A DNA stretch of 64,000 bases from a virus. Of the stretch, positions 57,418 to 64,000 are shown one piece after another; within the stretch, counting starts at the first letter, position 1; every line of letters starts with the position of its first letter. The stretch spans positions 1 through 64,000 of the IMG/VR virus record IMGVR_UViG_3300043427_003220; one strand, written 5' to 3'. The translations under genes were made by a program, and so were the position numbers. The notes beneath the pieces were generated by a model. That model was not told the DNA's origin. It worked only from the letters and a program-made list of their open reading frames with translations, and ran no database searches.

Positions 57418-57499
57418 GGCGGCCCCCACTCATATTCATAAGTAACAATGGCAACACTATCATAAGCGAACCGACCAGCACAAGAGCAAAATTAAACAT
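57386..57499 (-). CDS. Small membrane protein (37 aa), minus strand
   Basis: ATG at 57499 is preceded on the minus strand by a very strong ribosome site (GGAGGTGAGCT). The peptide is MFNFALVLVGSLMIVLPLLLMNM then a hydrophilic tail (SGGRHDDEETQRRK), so one membrane helix with a charged end. It overlaps the next gene. The ribosome site and clear topology support it. Confidence 0.58.
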   Translation of the reverse strand: MFNFALVLVGSLMIVLPLLLMNMSGGRHDDEETQRRK

Positions 57500-57513
57500 A
57501 GCTCACCTCCATA

Positions 57514-57536
57514 CCATTCTATTCGGTCTAGAATGG
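57514..57536 (+). promoter_or_regulatory. 8-bp inverted repeat upstream of the long fibre gene
   Basis: CCATTCTA and TAGAATGG pair perfectly around a 7-nt centre. The element lies between the minus-strand small genes and the plus-strand fibre gene, about 18 nt before a TAAAAT box (near 57554). No T-run follows, so an operator is more likely than a terminator. No regulator can be assigned. Confidence 0.45.
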
Positions 57537-57603
57537 AAAAACCTTTAGTATTATTGTAAAATAAGGCCATAAGGTCACGTCCAAACTCCTGTAAAGGTGC
57601 AAA

Positions 57604-60600
57604 ATGTCTGAAATTTTACATAAAGACTTAATTGGCGAAGATATTCATGAATTAAAAGTTACAGTATCTGCAGCCCCTCCAGCCTCGGTTCCAATATTCG
57701 TAGGGCAGGGCTATTATGATTTAGTAGCTAAAAAGTTTTATGTAGCGCAAGGGACATCTTTGTTGTCAGACTGGATTACTACAGACATTCCGCCATTTTT
57801 GACTTTTTTGGACACTAGGACAATCTCTTGGACTTCGACCACCAGCGGCGGCGGCACTCAAATTACATATAGTGCAAACGTGGAAGAAGCGGAGTTAATA
57901 TTAACTTCAACTAATATCACAGACTTTTCAAACGCCGTTCTTACTCTTCCAGAAATTGTTTCTTTGTTGGCAGACCAACACACTCGTTTAATTTTAAGAA
58001 CAGGAGGAGAGCCTAACCCAACGGTATGGAGCCCCGCTGTTTTTAATGGCCTAGAGCTTGACAGCGATTCTCAAAAAATTAAACTTTCTCAAAACTTATC
58101 TGAAATTGGCGACCCTACCTTCAACGAAACTACACTGACTATTCGTTCAAGAACTCCTTTATTAACTCTGACTTCCGGTGGTACTCCTACCGCTGCATCT
58201 TTATACCTTGACGGCAGTAAGGGCATGGTTGCGAGGGGTTTTGCCGGCAGTACGTCTAGCTTTACGTTGCAAAATGAGGCCGGAGACGACGTACTTAAAA
58301 ATCCTGTAAGCACCGATCAACTTGTTCTTCCGTCGTTAGGTGGATTGGATGCACCTTACGTTGTTCATTCCGATGCAAGTGGATTGCTTTCTGCATCTAA
58401 GCTCGTCGATGCTGATGTAGATGCCGCTGCAGCTATTGCAGGCACTAAGGTTTCTCCTGACTTTGGTAGTCAAAATATTACTACTACCGGTTCAGTTTTA
58501 GTTGACACAATCGAATCAAACACCAATGATATTGGTATTTTAACTGGAAACGATAATAAAACAATCTTAATTGGTACTGGTAGCGGATACAATACAATTA
58601 ATCTGGGTGGTACCAATACGGTTGTAAATATTTCAGGCGCCGTATATACAACTCCGGTTGAGTACGTAACAGAAGATAAAAACATTGTAGTAAATTTTAA
58701 TGCTTCTGGACAAGATTCTCCGGATTCAGGCCTTTATGTTCAAGAAGAATATAGCGGCGCACTTATTAACCTTACAGATGCAACTTGGCAAGCTGGAAAT
58801 ACGGTAAGATATGCGGTTGATATAGCCGGCATTGATGGTCTGGTCGCCGGTGAATATGTCCGTATTACTGGTTTTGTAAATACTCAAAATAATGGGACTT
58901 TTAAAGTATTAACCGCAAATGCTGGGTATATTGACGTTGTCAATCCCAAAAGAACAGATGCTTCTAAAGACGAAACAGGTGTAACTGCAAACGCAGCTCG
59001 CTTATTGCTAAATGGTTATATTCATGTTGGCTCGACTCGCATGAGTTGGGAAGTGCGTGCGCCCGCTCACGCCGGAATTATAGAATTAAAACCACAAACG
59101 GCAGCAAAAACTCTTCAAATTACCAGCGAGTCATCCAACGATGTAACCGTTAAATTTAATACAAATCTTACCGTAGACCAAGATTTACAAAAAACATCTT
59201 CGGTTGAGTTTTCTGATGCAAAAATATCAACTTTTGGCACAGGCATTGTTCACTCAAATGCCAGTGGACAGCTTTCATCTTCTTTAATTCAAAACGCTGA
59301 TGTGGACGGCTCAGCTGCTATTGCAGGAACAAAAATTTCTCCTGATTTTGGTAGCCAAAATATTACCACCACCGGAGACTTGTCCGTTAGTTCAGTAAAA
59401 GTTACAGGGATCGAACCCGTAGGCGGAGCTAACTTTTTTACATCCGCAACAAATGGACTTGTATTAAGAGGAGTTGCTGGAACATCCGCTCAGTTTAAGT
59501 TAATCAGCGACCTTGGTGTAAATTTTGTTACAATTACAGATACTTCTGTAACATTTCATAGCTTAACAAATGGAGTTGTAAAAGCATCTTCCGGAACACT
59601 AAGCTCAAGTTTATTAGTAAACGCAGACGTAGACGCTGCAGCAAATATTGAGGGCAGTAAAATTCAAGCTGCAGGCCCTACAAATGCCGGAGTTGTTGAT
59701 ACCGCCACTCAATCTTTTAGTGGAAACAAAACCTTTAACGGTAACGTAAGTATTACTAACTTTAGTGCAGCCGGAGTTGTTCACAACAACGCAGCGGGAT
59801 TACTATCAACGTCGCTCATTATGAACGCAGACGTTGACCCGTCGGCAGCTATTTCAGCAACAAAACTTTCAAATCAACCGTCCGGAAATATTGCAGCAAC
59901 AACCGTTCAAGCCGCAATCAATGAATTGGATACAGAAAAAGTAGCAAAATCCGGCGATAGTATGACCGGCGATTTATCTTTCGCCTCTAATTTTGGTATT
60001 CAATCAACCTCTGCAAGTAGCGTATTGGATGTCGGAACAAATGCAAATACCGCTGTATTAAACTTAGGCACGGGCAGCTTTACAAATACAATCAATTTAG
60101 GAACTGGCTCCGGCACAACGACTATTAATATTGGGGGTCCGAGCGATACTGTTAATATTACTGGAACCTTAAATACAGTCAATGTGACTGATATGGAAAT
60201 TACAGATAAAAACATTACTCTTAATAAAAACGGACCCGCTGCATCTGGTGACGGCTCTGGAATTAATATAGAAGAAGGCTCTTTAATTACTGGTTTTTCT
60301 AAAATAGGAAACAGTAGAACTAGTTGGGAATTTAAAGCTCCGGCTAGCTCTGGTTCTGTTTTACTAACTCCCTCTGCCGGCGCGCATGTGGCTGAATTTA
60401 AAATTCCAGCGCTTAGCTCTTCGGCAATTTACACTTTTCCTTTAACAACAGACTCGATTGTTGGAAGGAACAGTACAGATGATTTGTCTAATAAAACTTT
60501 GTTTAATCCAAAAATCGACCAAATTACCCCCTACAACGTAGACCAAACAATTACAATTAACGGCACAGCCGGCTTAAAAATACCCAGCGGAACAGACGCT

Positions 60601-62505
60601 CAAAGGTCTGCGTTTACTGGTCAAGACGGAATGGTTCGATACAACACGACAAATAATTTTTATGAAGGTCATTCTGCTGGAAGCTGGGCCCCATTAAGTG
60701 GCGGCAGAGTGGTTAATATCTCTTCTACAACAACACTATCAAATGAAACTAGATACCTAACAAATACTTTTGCAGGACCTTTTTCAGTTACACTACCTCT
60801 TGGCTCCCTTAATTCAAGAATTGAGATTAAAGACGCTGTTTATACATGGCAAACAAATAACTTAACAATTATTCCTGCTTCTGGCCAGAGAATTGAGTCA
60901 TTGGCGGTCAACGAGTCGCTTGTGTGCGACATCAACGGTGGGTGGGTTGTATTAGATTGGGATAATGCAAACTCAGTTTGGAACCTTTCAACAAGTGCTT
61001 TGGTTGATTTAAATGATACGTATGCTACCGAAAGCTATGCGGGAATTGTAAGTACAAGCAATCAAACTTTTGCAGGAACAAAAAAATTTAATGATGGTAT
61101 TATATTAGAAACAAATACCACCCCTGCAATTGCTCCGTCGAATGGCATTCAAGTTTACGCAAAAGCAGACAATAAGCTTTACACCCTTAATTCTTTGGGT
61201 GTGGAGCAAGCGGTCGGTTCCGGCGGTTCAGTATTGTCAATTGCTCAATCTGCGCACGGTTTTACCTCCGCTGACGTTGGTCGTCCGTTGTACCTTAATA
61301 CTTCTTTATACGCCTTTGCGCAAGCAAACACCGAAGCAAGGGCAGAGGTTGCTGCGCTCATTAGTAGAATCGTTGACGCAGATAACTTTGAAATCTGTCT
61401 CGGCGGTGAAGTCTCTTCTGTGGGGTCTAATCTAATTGTTGGCGGCGGCTCTCTTACGCCCGGAGAAATGTACTTTTTGTCCGCAACTGACGAGGGAAAG
61501 ATTTCTATTACTCCTCCGTCCGTGGTTGGTCAGATTTCTAAACCCGTTGGTATCGCCCGTACTACGACTGCGCTTGATTTCTTCAATATGCGCGGTTTGC
61601 CGGTTGGCGGAACAAACGCATATTCACAAATTACACTTACTAATAACGCAGTCACAACTATTCAAAATGCTTCGGCTTATGATAGCGTTGAGCTTTCCGG
61701 CTGGGTTTATATTAACGCAACCGTAAAATACCGCTTTGCTATAAAAGTTCAAGTAACTAAAAATGGAGCCGGAAATAACTATCTTGTCAGCTTTCAGCAT
61801 TCCGGTGATACCCCACCAACGGGATTTGACATAGACGCAACTGCGGCTGGTCTTGTTCAGATTACGCTTCCGTCGATTGCCGGTTTTACGTCTGCGGTTG
61901 TACAATTTAGCCTCAACGGCCCCGCAGTTGGCGCTAGTTTGCCATTGCAAATTGAGTCTACAAACGTAAGCTTTAGTACAGTTCAGGCTAAAGATAGCAC
62001 TGGTATTGCTTTTCGAAATTCATCTGGAACCACGATTGCAACTTTAAATAACAGCGGTCATTTGCTTTTACCAAAAATTCCAGTATTTTATGCGTGGAGG
62101 CCAGGTGCTGCTTTTGCAACGACTACCGGAGCTTTCGGAACAATCGCACCTGTATTTAATACAACCAGAGTAAATGTGGATACTTGTTACAATACAACAA
62201 ACGGCAGGTTCACCGCACCAGTTGCGGGAATTTATGAATTTCAATTTGGAATTACACATAGATGGAGCACCGGAGCAGGTAATTTAGAGCCAACTTTTTA
62301 TGTTGATGGCACAAATGCTTCTCCCAGAGGATGTGCGTATTCGTATGTAACCGCCGCGAATGATCATGATTGGGTTCATACTCATATTATCCTATCGTTA
62401 AACGCAGGTCAGTACGTTCAATGCGGAATTCATGCATGCGCAGCCGGAACAGATTATTATTATGGCGAACAGTTAGGTTATTTTTCTGGTAAATTAATTG
62501 GATAA
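57604..62505 (+). CDS. Long tail fibre with repeats and C-terminal C1q-like domain
   Basis: The 1633-aa product is a trimeric fibre. A repeat of about 45 residues occurs four times (about 253, 548, 658 and 725): VHSDASGLLSASKLVDADVD, AAAAIAGTK, with full copies ending SPDFGSQNITTTG. Two beta-helix blocks share the phrase TINLGTGSG/TINIGGPSDTVNITG followed by DKNI-x-x-N (about 320-370 and 815-870), a module of large-phage structural proteins. The final 140 residues are C1q/TNF-like (RFTAPVAGIYEFQFGITH, LNAGQYVQCGIHACAAG), a globular receptor-binding head. The three small genes that follow carry related end domains, so they may be alternative or accessory tips. Confidence 0.85.
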   Translation: MSEILHKDLIGEDIHELKVTVSAAPPASVPIFVGQGYYDLVAKKFYVAQGTSLLSDWITTDIPPFLTFLDTRTISWTSTTSGGGTQITYSANVEEAELILTSTNITDFSNAVLTLPEIVSLLADQHTRLILRTGGEPNPTVWSPAVFNGLELDSDSQKIKLSQNLSEIGDPTFNETTLTIRSRTPLLTLTSGGTPTAASLYLDGSKGMVARGFAGSTSSFTLQNEAGDDVLKNPVSTDQLVLPSLGGLDAPYVVHSDASGLLSASKLVDADVDAAAAIAGTKVSPDFGSQNITTTGSVLVDTIESNTNDIGILTGNDNKTILIGTGSGYNTINLGGTNTVVNISGAVYTTPVEYVTEDKNIVVNFNASGQDSPDSGLYVQEEYSGALINLTDATWQAGNTVRYAVDIAGIDGLVAGEYVRITGFVNTQNNGTFKVLTANAGYIDVVNPKRTDASKDETGVTANAARLLLNGYIHVGSTRMSWEVRAPAHAGIIELKPQTAAKTLQITSESSNDVTVKFNTNLTVDQDLQKTSSVEFSDAKISTFGTGIVHSNASGQLSSSLIQNADVDGSAAIAGTKISPDFGSQNITTTGDLSVSSVKVTGIEPVGGANFFTSATNGLVLRGVAGTSAQFKLISDLGVNFVTITDTSVTFHSLTNGVVKASSGTLSSSLLVNADVDAAANIEGSKIQAAGPTNAGVVDTATQSFSGNKTFNGNVSITNFSAAGVVHNNAAGLLSTSLIMNADVDPSAAISATKLSNQPSGNIAATTVQAAINELDTEKVAKSGDSMTGDLSFASNFGIQSTSASSVLDVGTNANTAVLNLGTGSFTNTINLGTGSGTTTINIGGPSDTVNITGTLNTVNVTDMEITDKNITLNKNGPAASGDGSGINIEEGSLITGFSKIGNSRTSWEFKAPASSGSVLLTPSAGAHVAEFKIPALSSSAIYTFPLTTDSIVGRNSTDDLSNKTLFNPKIDQITPYNVDQTITINGTAGLKIPSGTDAQRSAFTGQDGMVRYNTTNNFYEGHSAGSWAPLSGGRVVNISSTTTLSNETRYLTNTFAGPFSVTLPLGSLNSRIEIKDAVYTWQTNNLTIIPASGQRIESLAVNESLVCDINGGWVVLDWDNANSVWNLSTSALVDLNDTYATESYAGIVSTSNQTFAGTKKFNDGIILETNTTPAIAPSNGIQVYAKADNKLYTLNSLGVEQAVGSGGSVLSIAQSAHGFTSADVGRPLYLNTSLYAFAQANTEARAEVAALISRIVDADNFEICLGGEVSSVGSNLIVGGGSLTPGEMYFLSATDEGKISITPPSVVGQISKPVGIARTTTALDFFNMRGLPVGGTNAYSQITLTNNAVTTIQNASAYDSVELSGWVYINATVKYRFAIKVQVTKNGAGNNYLVSFQHSGDTPPTGFDIDATAAGLVQITLPSIAGFTSAVVQFSLNGPAVGASLPLQIESTNVSFSTVQAKDSTGIAFRNSSGTTIATLNNSGHLLLPKIPVFYAWRPGAAFATTTGAFGTIAPVFNTTRVNVDTCYNTTNGRFTAPVAGIYEFQFGITHRWSTGAGNLEPTFYVDGTNASPRGCAYSYVTAANDHDWVHTHIILSLNAGQYVQCGIHACAAGTDYYYGEQLGYFSGKLIG

Positions 62506-62517
62506 GGGGTATAAACA

Positions 62518-62970
62518 ATGGCAAAGACTACATTAATAGAAAAAGGCCAAATACTCCAATGTGCATATTTTGGTGAATTTAGCGGCAGTGGAACAAATAA
62601 TAACTGGTCTTTAGCATTGGGGACCGCATCGTTTACTCCGAAAAAAGCAAATTCTCAAATTTTAATAATGTACAATGGCACCCTTTATAATAACTCAGTT
62701 CCCTCTTCAGCTGGCGGCGGAGCAAGATTAAAAAGAAATGGCGTCGTTATTCAATCAGCGCAAAATACGGACGGCGGCGGCACGCAACCATATGCCATGT
62801 ATGCTTCCGGATTAGGAAATATGGCGACAAGGCTTCATTATCAATACTTAGACACACCAAACACAACGTCTGCAATAAATTATTCAATAGAAGTATCGTC
62901 ATACAGCACCGCAAGTTCCGCATTTACTGCTTTTGGTTGGTCAATTGTAATAATGGAAATTGCGGGGTAG
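62518..62970 (+). CDS. Small fibre-associated protein (fibre tip domain)
   Basis: The 150-aa product reads ASFTPKKANSQILIMYNGTL, GGARLKRNGVVIQSAQN, LDTPNTTSAINYSIEVSSY and ends GWSIVIMEIAG. This is a known phage fibre end-domain pattern (TPK-x-A-S-KILI ... RNG ... LDTP-T-x-A-I-Y ... MEI). It is a stand-alone beta domain without a shaft, so it may cap the long fibre or form its own trimer. It is the first of three tandem small tip genes. Confidence 0.7.
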   Translation: MAKTTLIEKGQILQCAYFGEFSGSGTNNNWSLALGTASFTPKKANSQILIMYNGTLYNNSVPSSAGGGARLKRNGVVIQSAQNTDGGGTQPYAMYASGLGNMATRLHYQYLDTPNTTSAINYSIEVSSYSTASSAFTAFGWSIVIMEIAG

Positions 62971-62971
62971 T

Positions 62972-63016
62972 TATGGCAAAAGTACCATTAATACAAAGTA
63001 GCTATCCTGTTTTTCC
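62972..63016 (+). repeat. 45-nt exact direct repeat, copy 1
   Basis: This stretch includes the start codon and first 14 codons of a C1q-like gene and recurs without mismatch at 63427-63471. Homology then drops at once. It points to duplication or recombination at the 5' ends of tip genes. Confidence 0.93.
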
Positions 63017-63425
63017 AGATAGACCTTACTTTTTTGCTAATACCGTTGGAGAGGGAAATGCAGGAAATGGTCTAACTCGAACTATTGTTTTTGGTACGGC
63101 GGTTGAAAACAGAGGCAGCTGCTACAGTACATCCACTGGGAGATTTACAGCTCCAATCGGCGGTGTATACCATTTTGACTGTTTAGTGATGGAAGAAACT
63201 TATTATGGCAATTGGAGCGATTGGGATTGTTATTTTAGAAAAAATGGAACAGCAATTGCTGGTATTTTGGGTGACATCAACACACCTCAATTAGATGAAC
63301 AAGTTTTTAGCGCATCGGTTACGGTATATTTAAACACCGGAGATTGGGTTGACATAGTGCTTTATACCAGCGGTGCCAACACAATTGAAGCTCCGTCTTA
63401 TTTTTGTGGACATTTAGTGGGGTAA
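62973..63425 (+). CDS. C1q-like fibre tip protein 1
   Basis: The 150-aa product starts MAKVPLIQSSYPVFPDRPYF and contains a C1q-type core: STSTGRFTAPIGGVYHFDCL, then VYLNTGDWVDIVLYTSGA and a closing YFCGHLVG. The pattern GRFTAP-x-x-G-x-Y-x-F is the hallmark of C1q/TNF-like domains, which trimerise and often bind surface ligands. The start is chosen at ATG 62973. It shares its first 14 codons exactly with the next gene. Confidence 0.78.
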   Translation: MAKVPLIQSSYPVFPDRPYFFANTVGEGNAGNGLTRTIVFGTAVENRGSCYSTSTGRFTAPIGGVYHFDCLVMEETYYGNWSDWDCYFRKNGTAIAGILGDINTPQLDEQVFSASVTVYLNTGDWVDIVLYTSGANTIEAPSYFCGHLVG

Positions 63426-63426
63426 G

Positions 63427-63471
63427 TATGGCAAAAGTACCATTAATACAAAGTAGCTATCCTGTTTTTCC
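63427..63471 (+). repeat. 45-nt exact direct repeat, copy 2
   Basis: Second exact copy of the stretch at 62972-63016, covering the start codon and the first codons of the next tip gene. The two genes encode clearly different domains after this shared leader. Confidence 0.93.
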
Positions 63472-63892
63472 TGAACGCCCTTCTTTTTTTATAGGGTGGC
63501 CTGGGGCAATGTCTTTAACCGGAACCGCCGCTCTTCCTCCCACCGGCGGATCGGTAAAATTTAATAATGGTTCTCATTTTAATACTTCGACAATGCGCTT
63601 TACCTGTCCTGTTGCTGGACTGTATTTAATAGGCGCAAGCTATTTACGGCAAAACGCAAGTAATGCTGTAGTTCGTATGAATGCTTTTAAAAATGGAACC
63701 GGTGAAAATCAGCAGTTGCGTTCTACCGAAGCCTATACTGGTTTTAATTATACAGCCGGACAATGGTGGTTAATAAAAGCAAATGTTGGCGATCTTTTAG
63801 ATGTCAGAATTTCGGCAGACAGCGCAACCTCTTTGTACGCAGACGGTGGAAACGGTGAATATAATTGGATTTGTGGGTATTTGATTGGATAG
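63428..63892 (+). CDS. C1q-like fibre tip protein 2
   Basis: The 154-aa product has the same first 14 residues as the previous one, then a diverged C1q-like core: FNTSTMRFTCPVAGLYLIGA, RMNAFKNGTGENQQL, LIKANVGDLLDVRISADSAT and a closing YNWICGYLIG. Conserved leader plus varied core suggests a family of swappable receptor-binding tips. The gene after it begins a further fibre-type product. Confidence 0.75.
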   Translation: MAKVPLIQSSYPVFPERPSFFIGWPGAMSLTGTAALPPTGGSVKFNNGSHFNTSTMRFTCPVAGLYLIGASYLRQNASNAVVRMNAFKNGTGENQQLRSTEAYTGFNYTAGQWWLIKANVGDLLDVRISADSATSLYADGGNGEYNWICGYLIG

Positions 63893-63953
63893 TATTACAT
63901 AATTTTAATGTAGCATACTGCACAAATAAAATAGTGTTGCAAAGGAGAACTCA

Positions 63954-64000
63954 ATGGCTAATTTAAGTACAATAGCAACGGCTGGAAGAGATTTTCAGGA
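63954..64000 (+). CDS. 5' end of another fibre-type gene (partial)
   Basis: A strong ribosome site AAAGGAG and ATG at 63954 open a frame reading MANLSTIATAGRDFQ, cut by the window edge. The start is similar to that of the collar-domain protein at 114 (MANVATLV) and shares the GGAGAA-x5-ATGGCTAA surroundings. It probably continues the fibre array; its size and domains are unseen. Confidence 0.6.
   Translation, partial: MANLSTIATAGRDFQ

Noticed and set aside
57604-63892. Diversity-generating retroelement acting on the tip genes
   Set aside because: No reverse transcriptase gene or template/variable repeat pair with adenine-specific changes is visible; the C1q-like tips differ throughout rather than at adenines.
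1-64000. tRNA genes, CRISPR arrays, integrase or insertion sequences
   Set aside because: Intergenic gaps are too short for tRNAs and none shows the cloverleaf or T-loop pattern. No regularly spaced repeats, recombinase motifs or IS ends were seen.

Overview
This window is part of the genome of a large contractile-tailed bacteriophage (myovirus morphotype). The evidence is a sheath gene, tube-like genes, a tape measure, a hub and spike, a gp25-like wedge protein, a giant baseplate J protein, a portal, a large terminase, a MuF-type minor head protein and a probable prohead protease. Genes are packed tightly, often with ATGA or TAATG stop/start overlaps. I see no tRNA, rRNA, integrase, IS element or CRISPR array, and no gene-free stretch longer than about 215 bases. 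The host cannot be named. Four lipoprotein signals, a GT9/heptosyltransferase-like enzyme and an MltD-like transglycosylase suggest a Gram-negative host. Repeated promoters of the flagellar sigma-28 (FliA) type suggest a motile one.

Layout. 1-905: end of a fibre array with a tail-collar protein. 930-1859 (minus): a ClpX-like unfoldase. 1901-6572: small genes, a periplasmic lytic transglycosylase and a dUTPase. 6686-33767: the tail module, in the order sheath, three tube-like paralogues, possible chaperone-position genes, tape measure (1003 aa, which by the usual ruler rule suggests a tail near 150 nm), hub, OB-fold spike, a gp25-containing protein, a split giant J protein, a second baseplate protein and a fibre/connector. 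33814-51816: DNA packaging and head genes (possible small terminase, large terminase, HNH nuclease, portal, MuF protein) interleaved with accessory genes: several lipoproteins including a predicted zinc metallopeptidase, a class II fructose-1,6-bisphosphatase, a glycosyltransferase, an antitoxin-like domain and many tiny proteins. 51813-55335 (minus): an operon with an SF2 helicase, a GT9-like glycosyltransferase and four unknown genes. 55419-56588: probable prohead protease and a small possible virion protein. 56615-57499 (minus): an AP2-like DNA-binding protein and two small genes. 57604-64000: a long fibre followed by a tandem array of small C1q-like fibre proteins. No major capsid gene is recognisable, so it probably lies outside the window.

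Regulation. Two promoter classes are visible. Tail and head operons are preceded by sigma-70-like sites with a TAAAAT-type -10 box. Nine accessory transcription units are preceded by a motif that matches the FliA consensus (TAAAGTTT, 11-12 nt spacer, GCCGATAA) closely or exactly. This second class, together with the phage-borne fructose-bisphosphatase and a ClpX homologue lacking both its zinc domain and its ClpP-docking loop, is the most notable content of the window.
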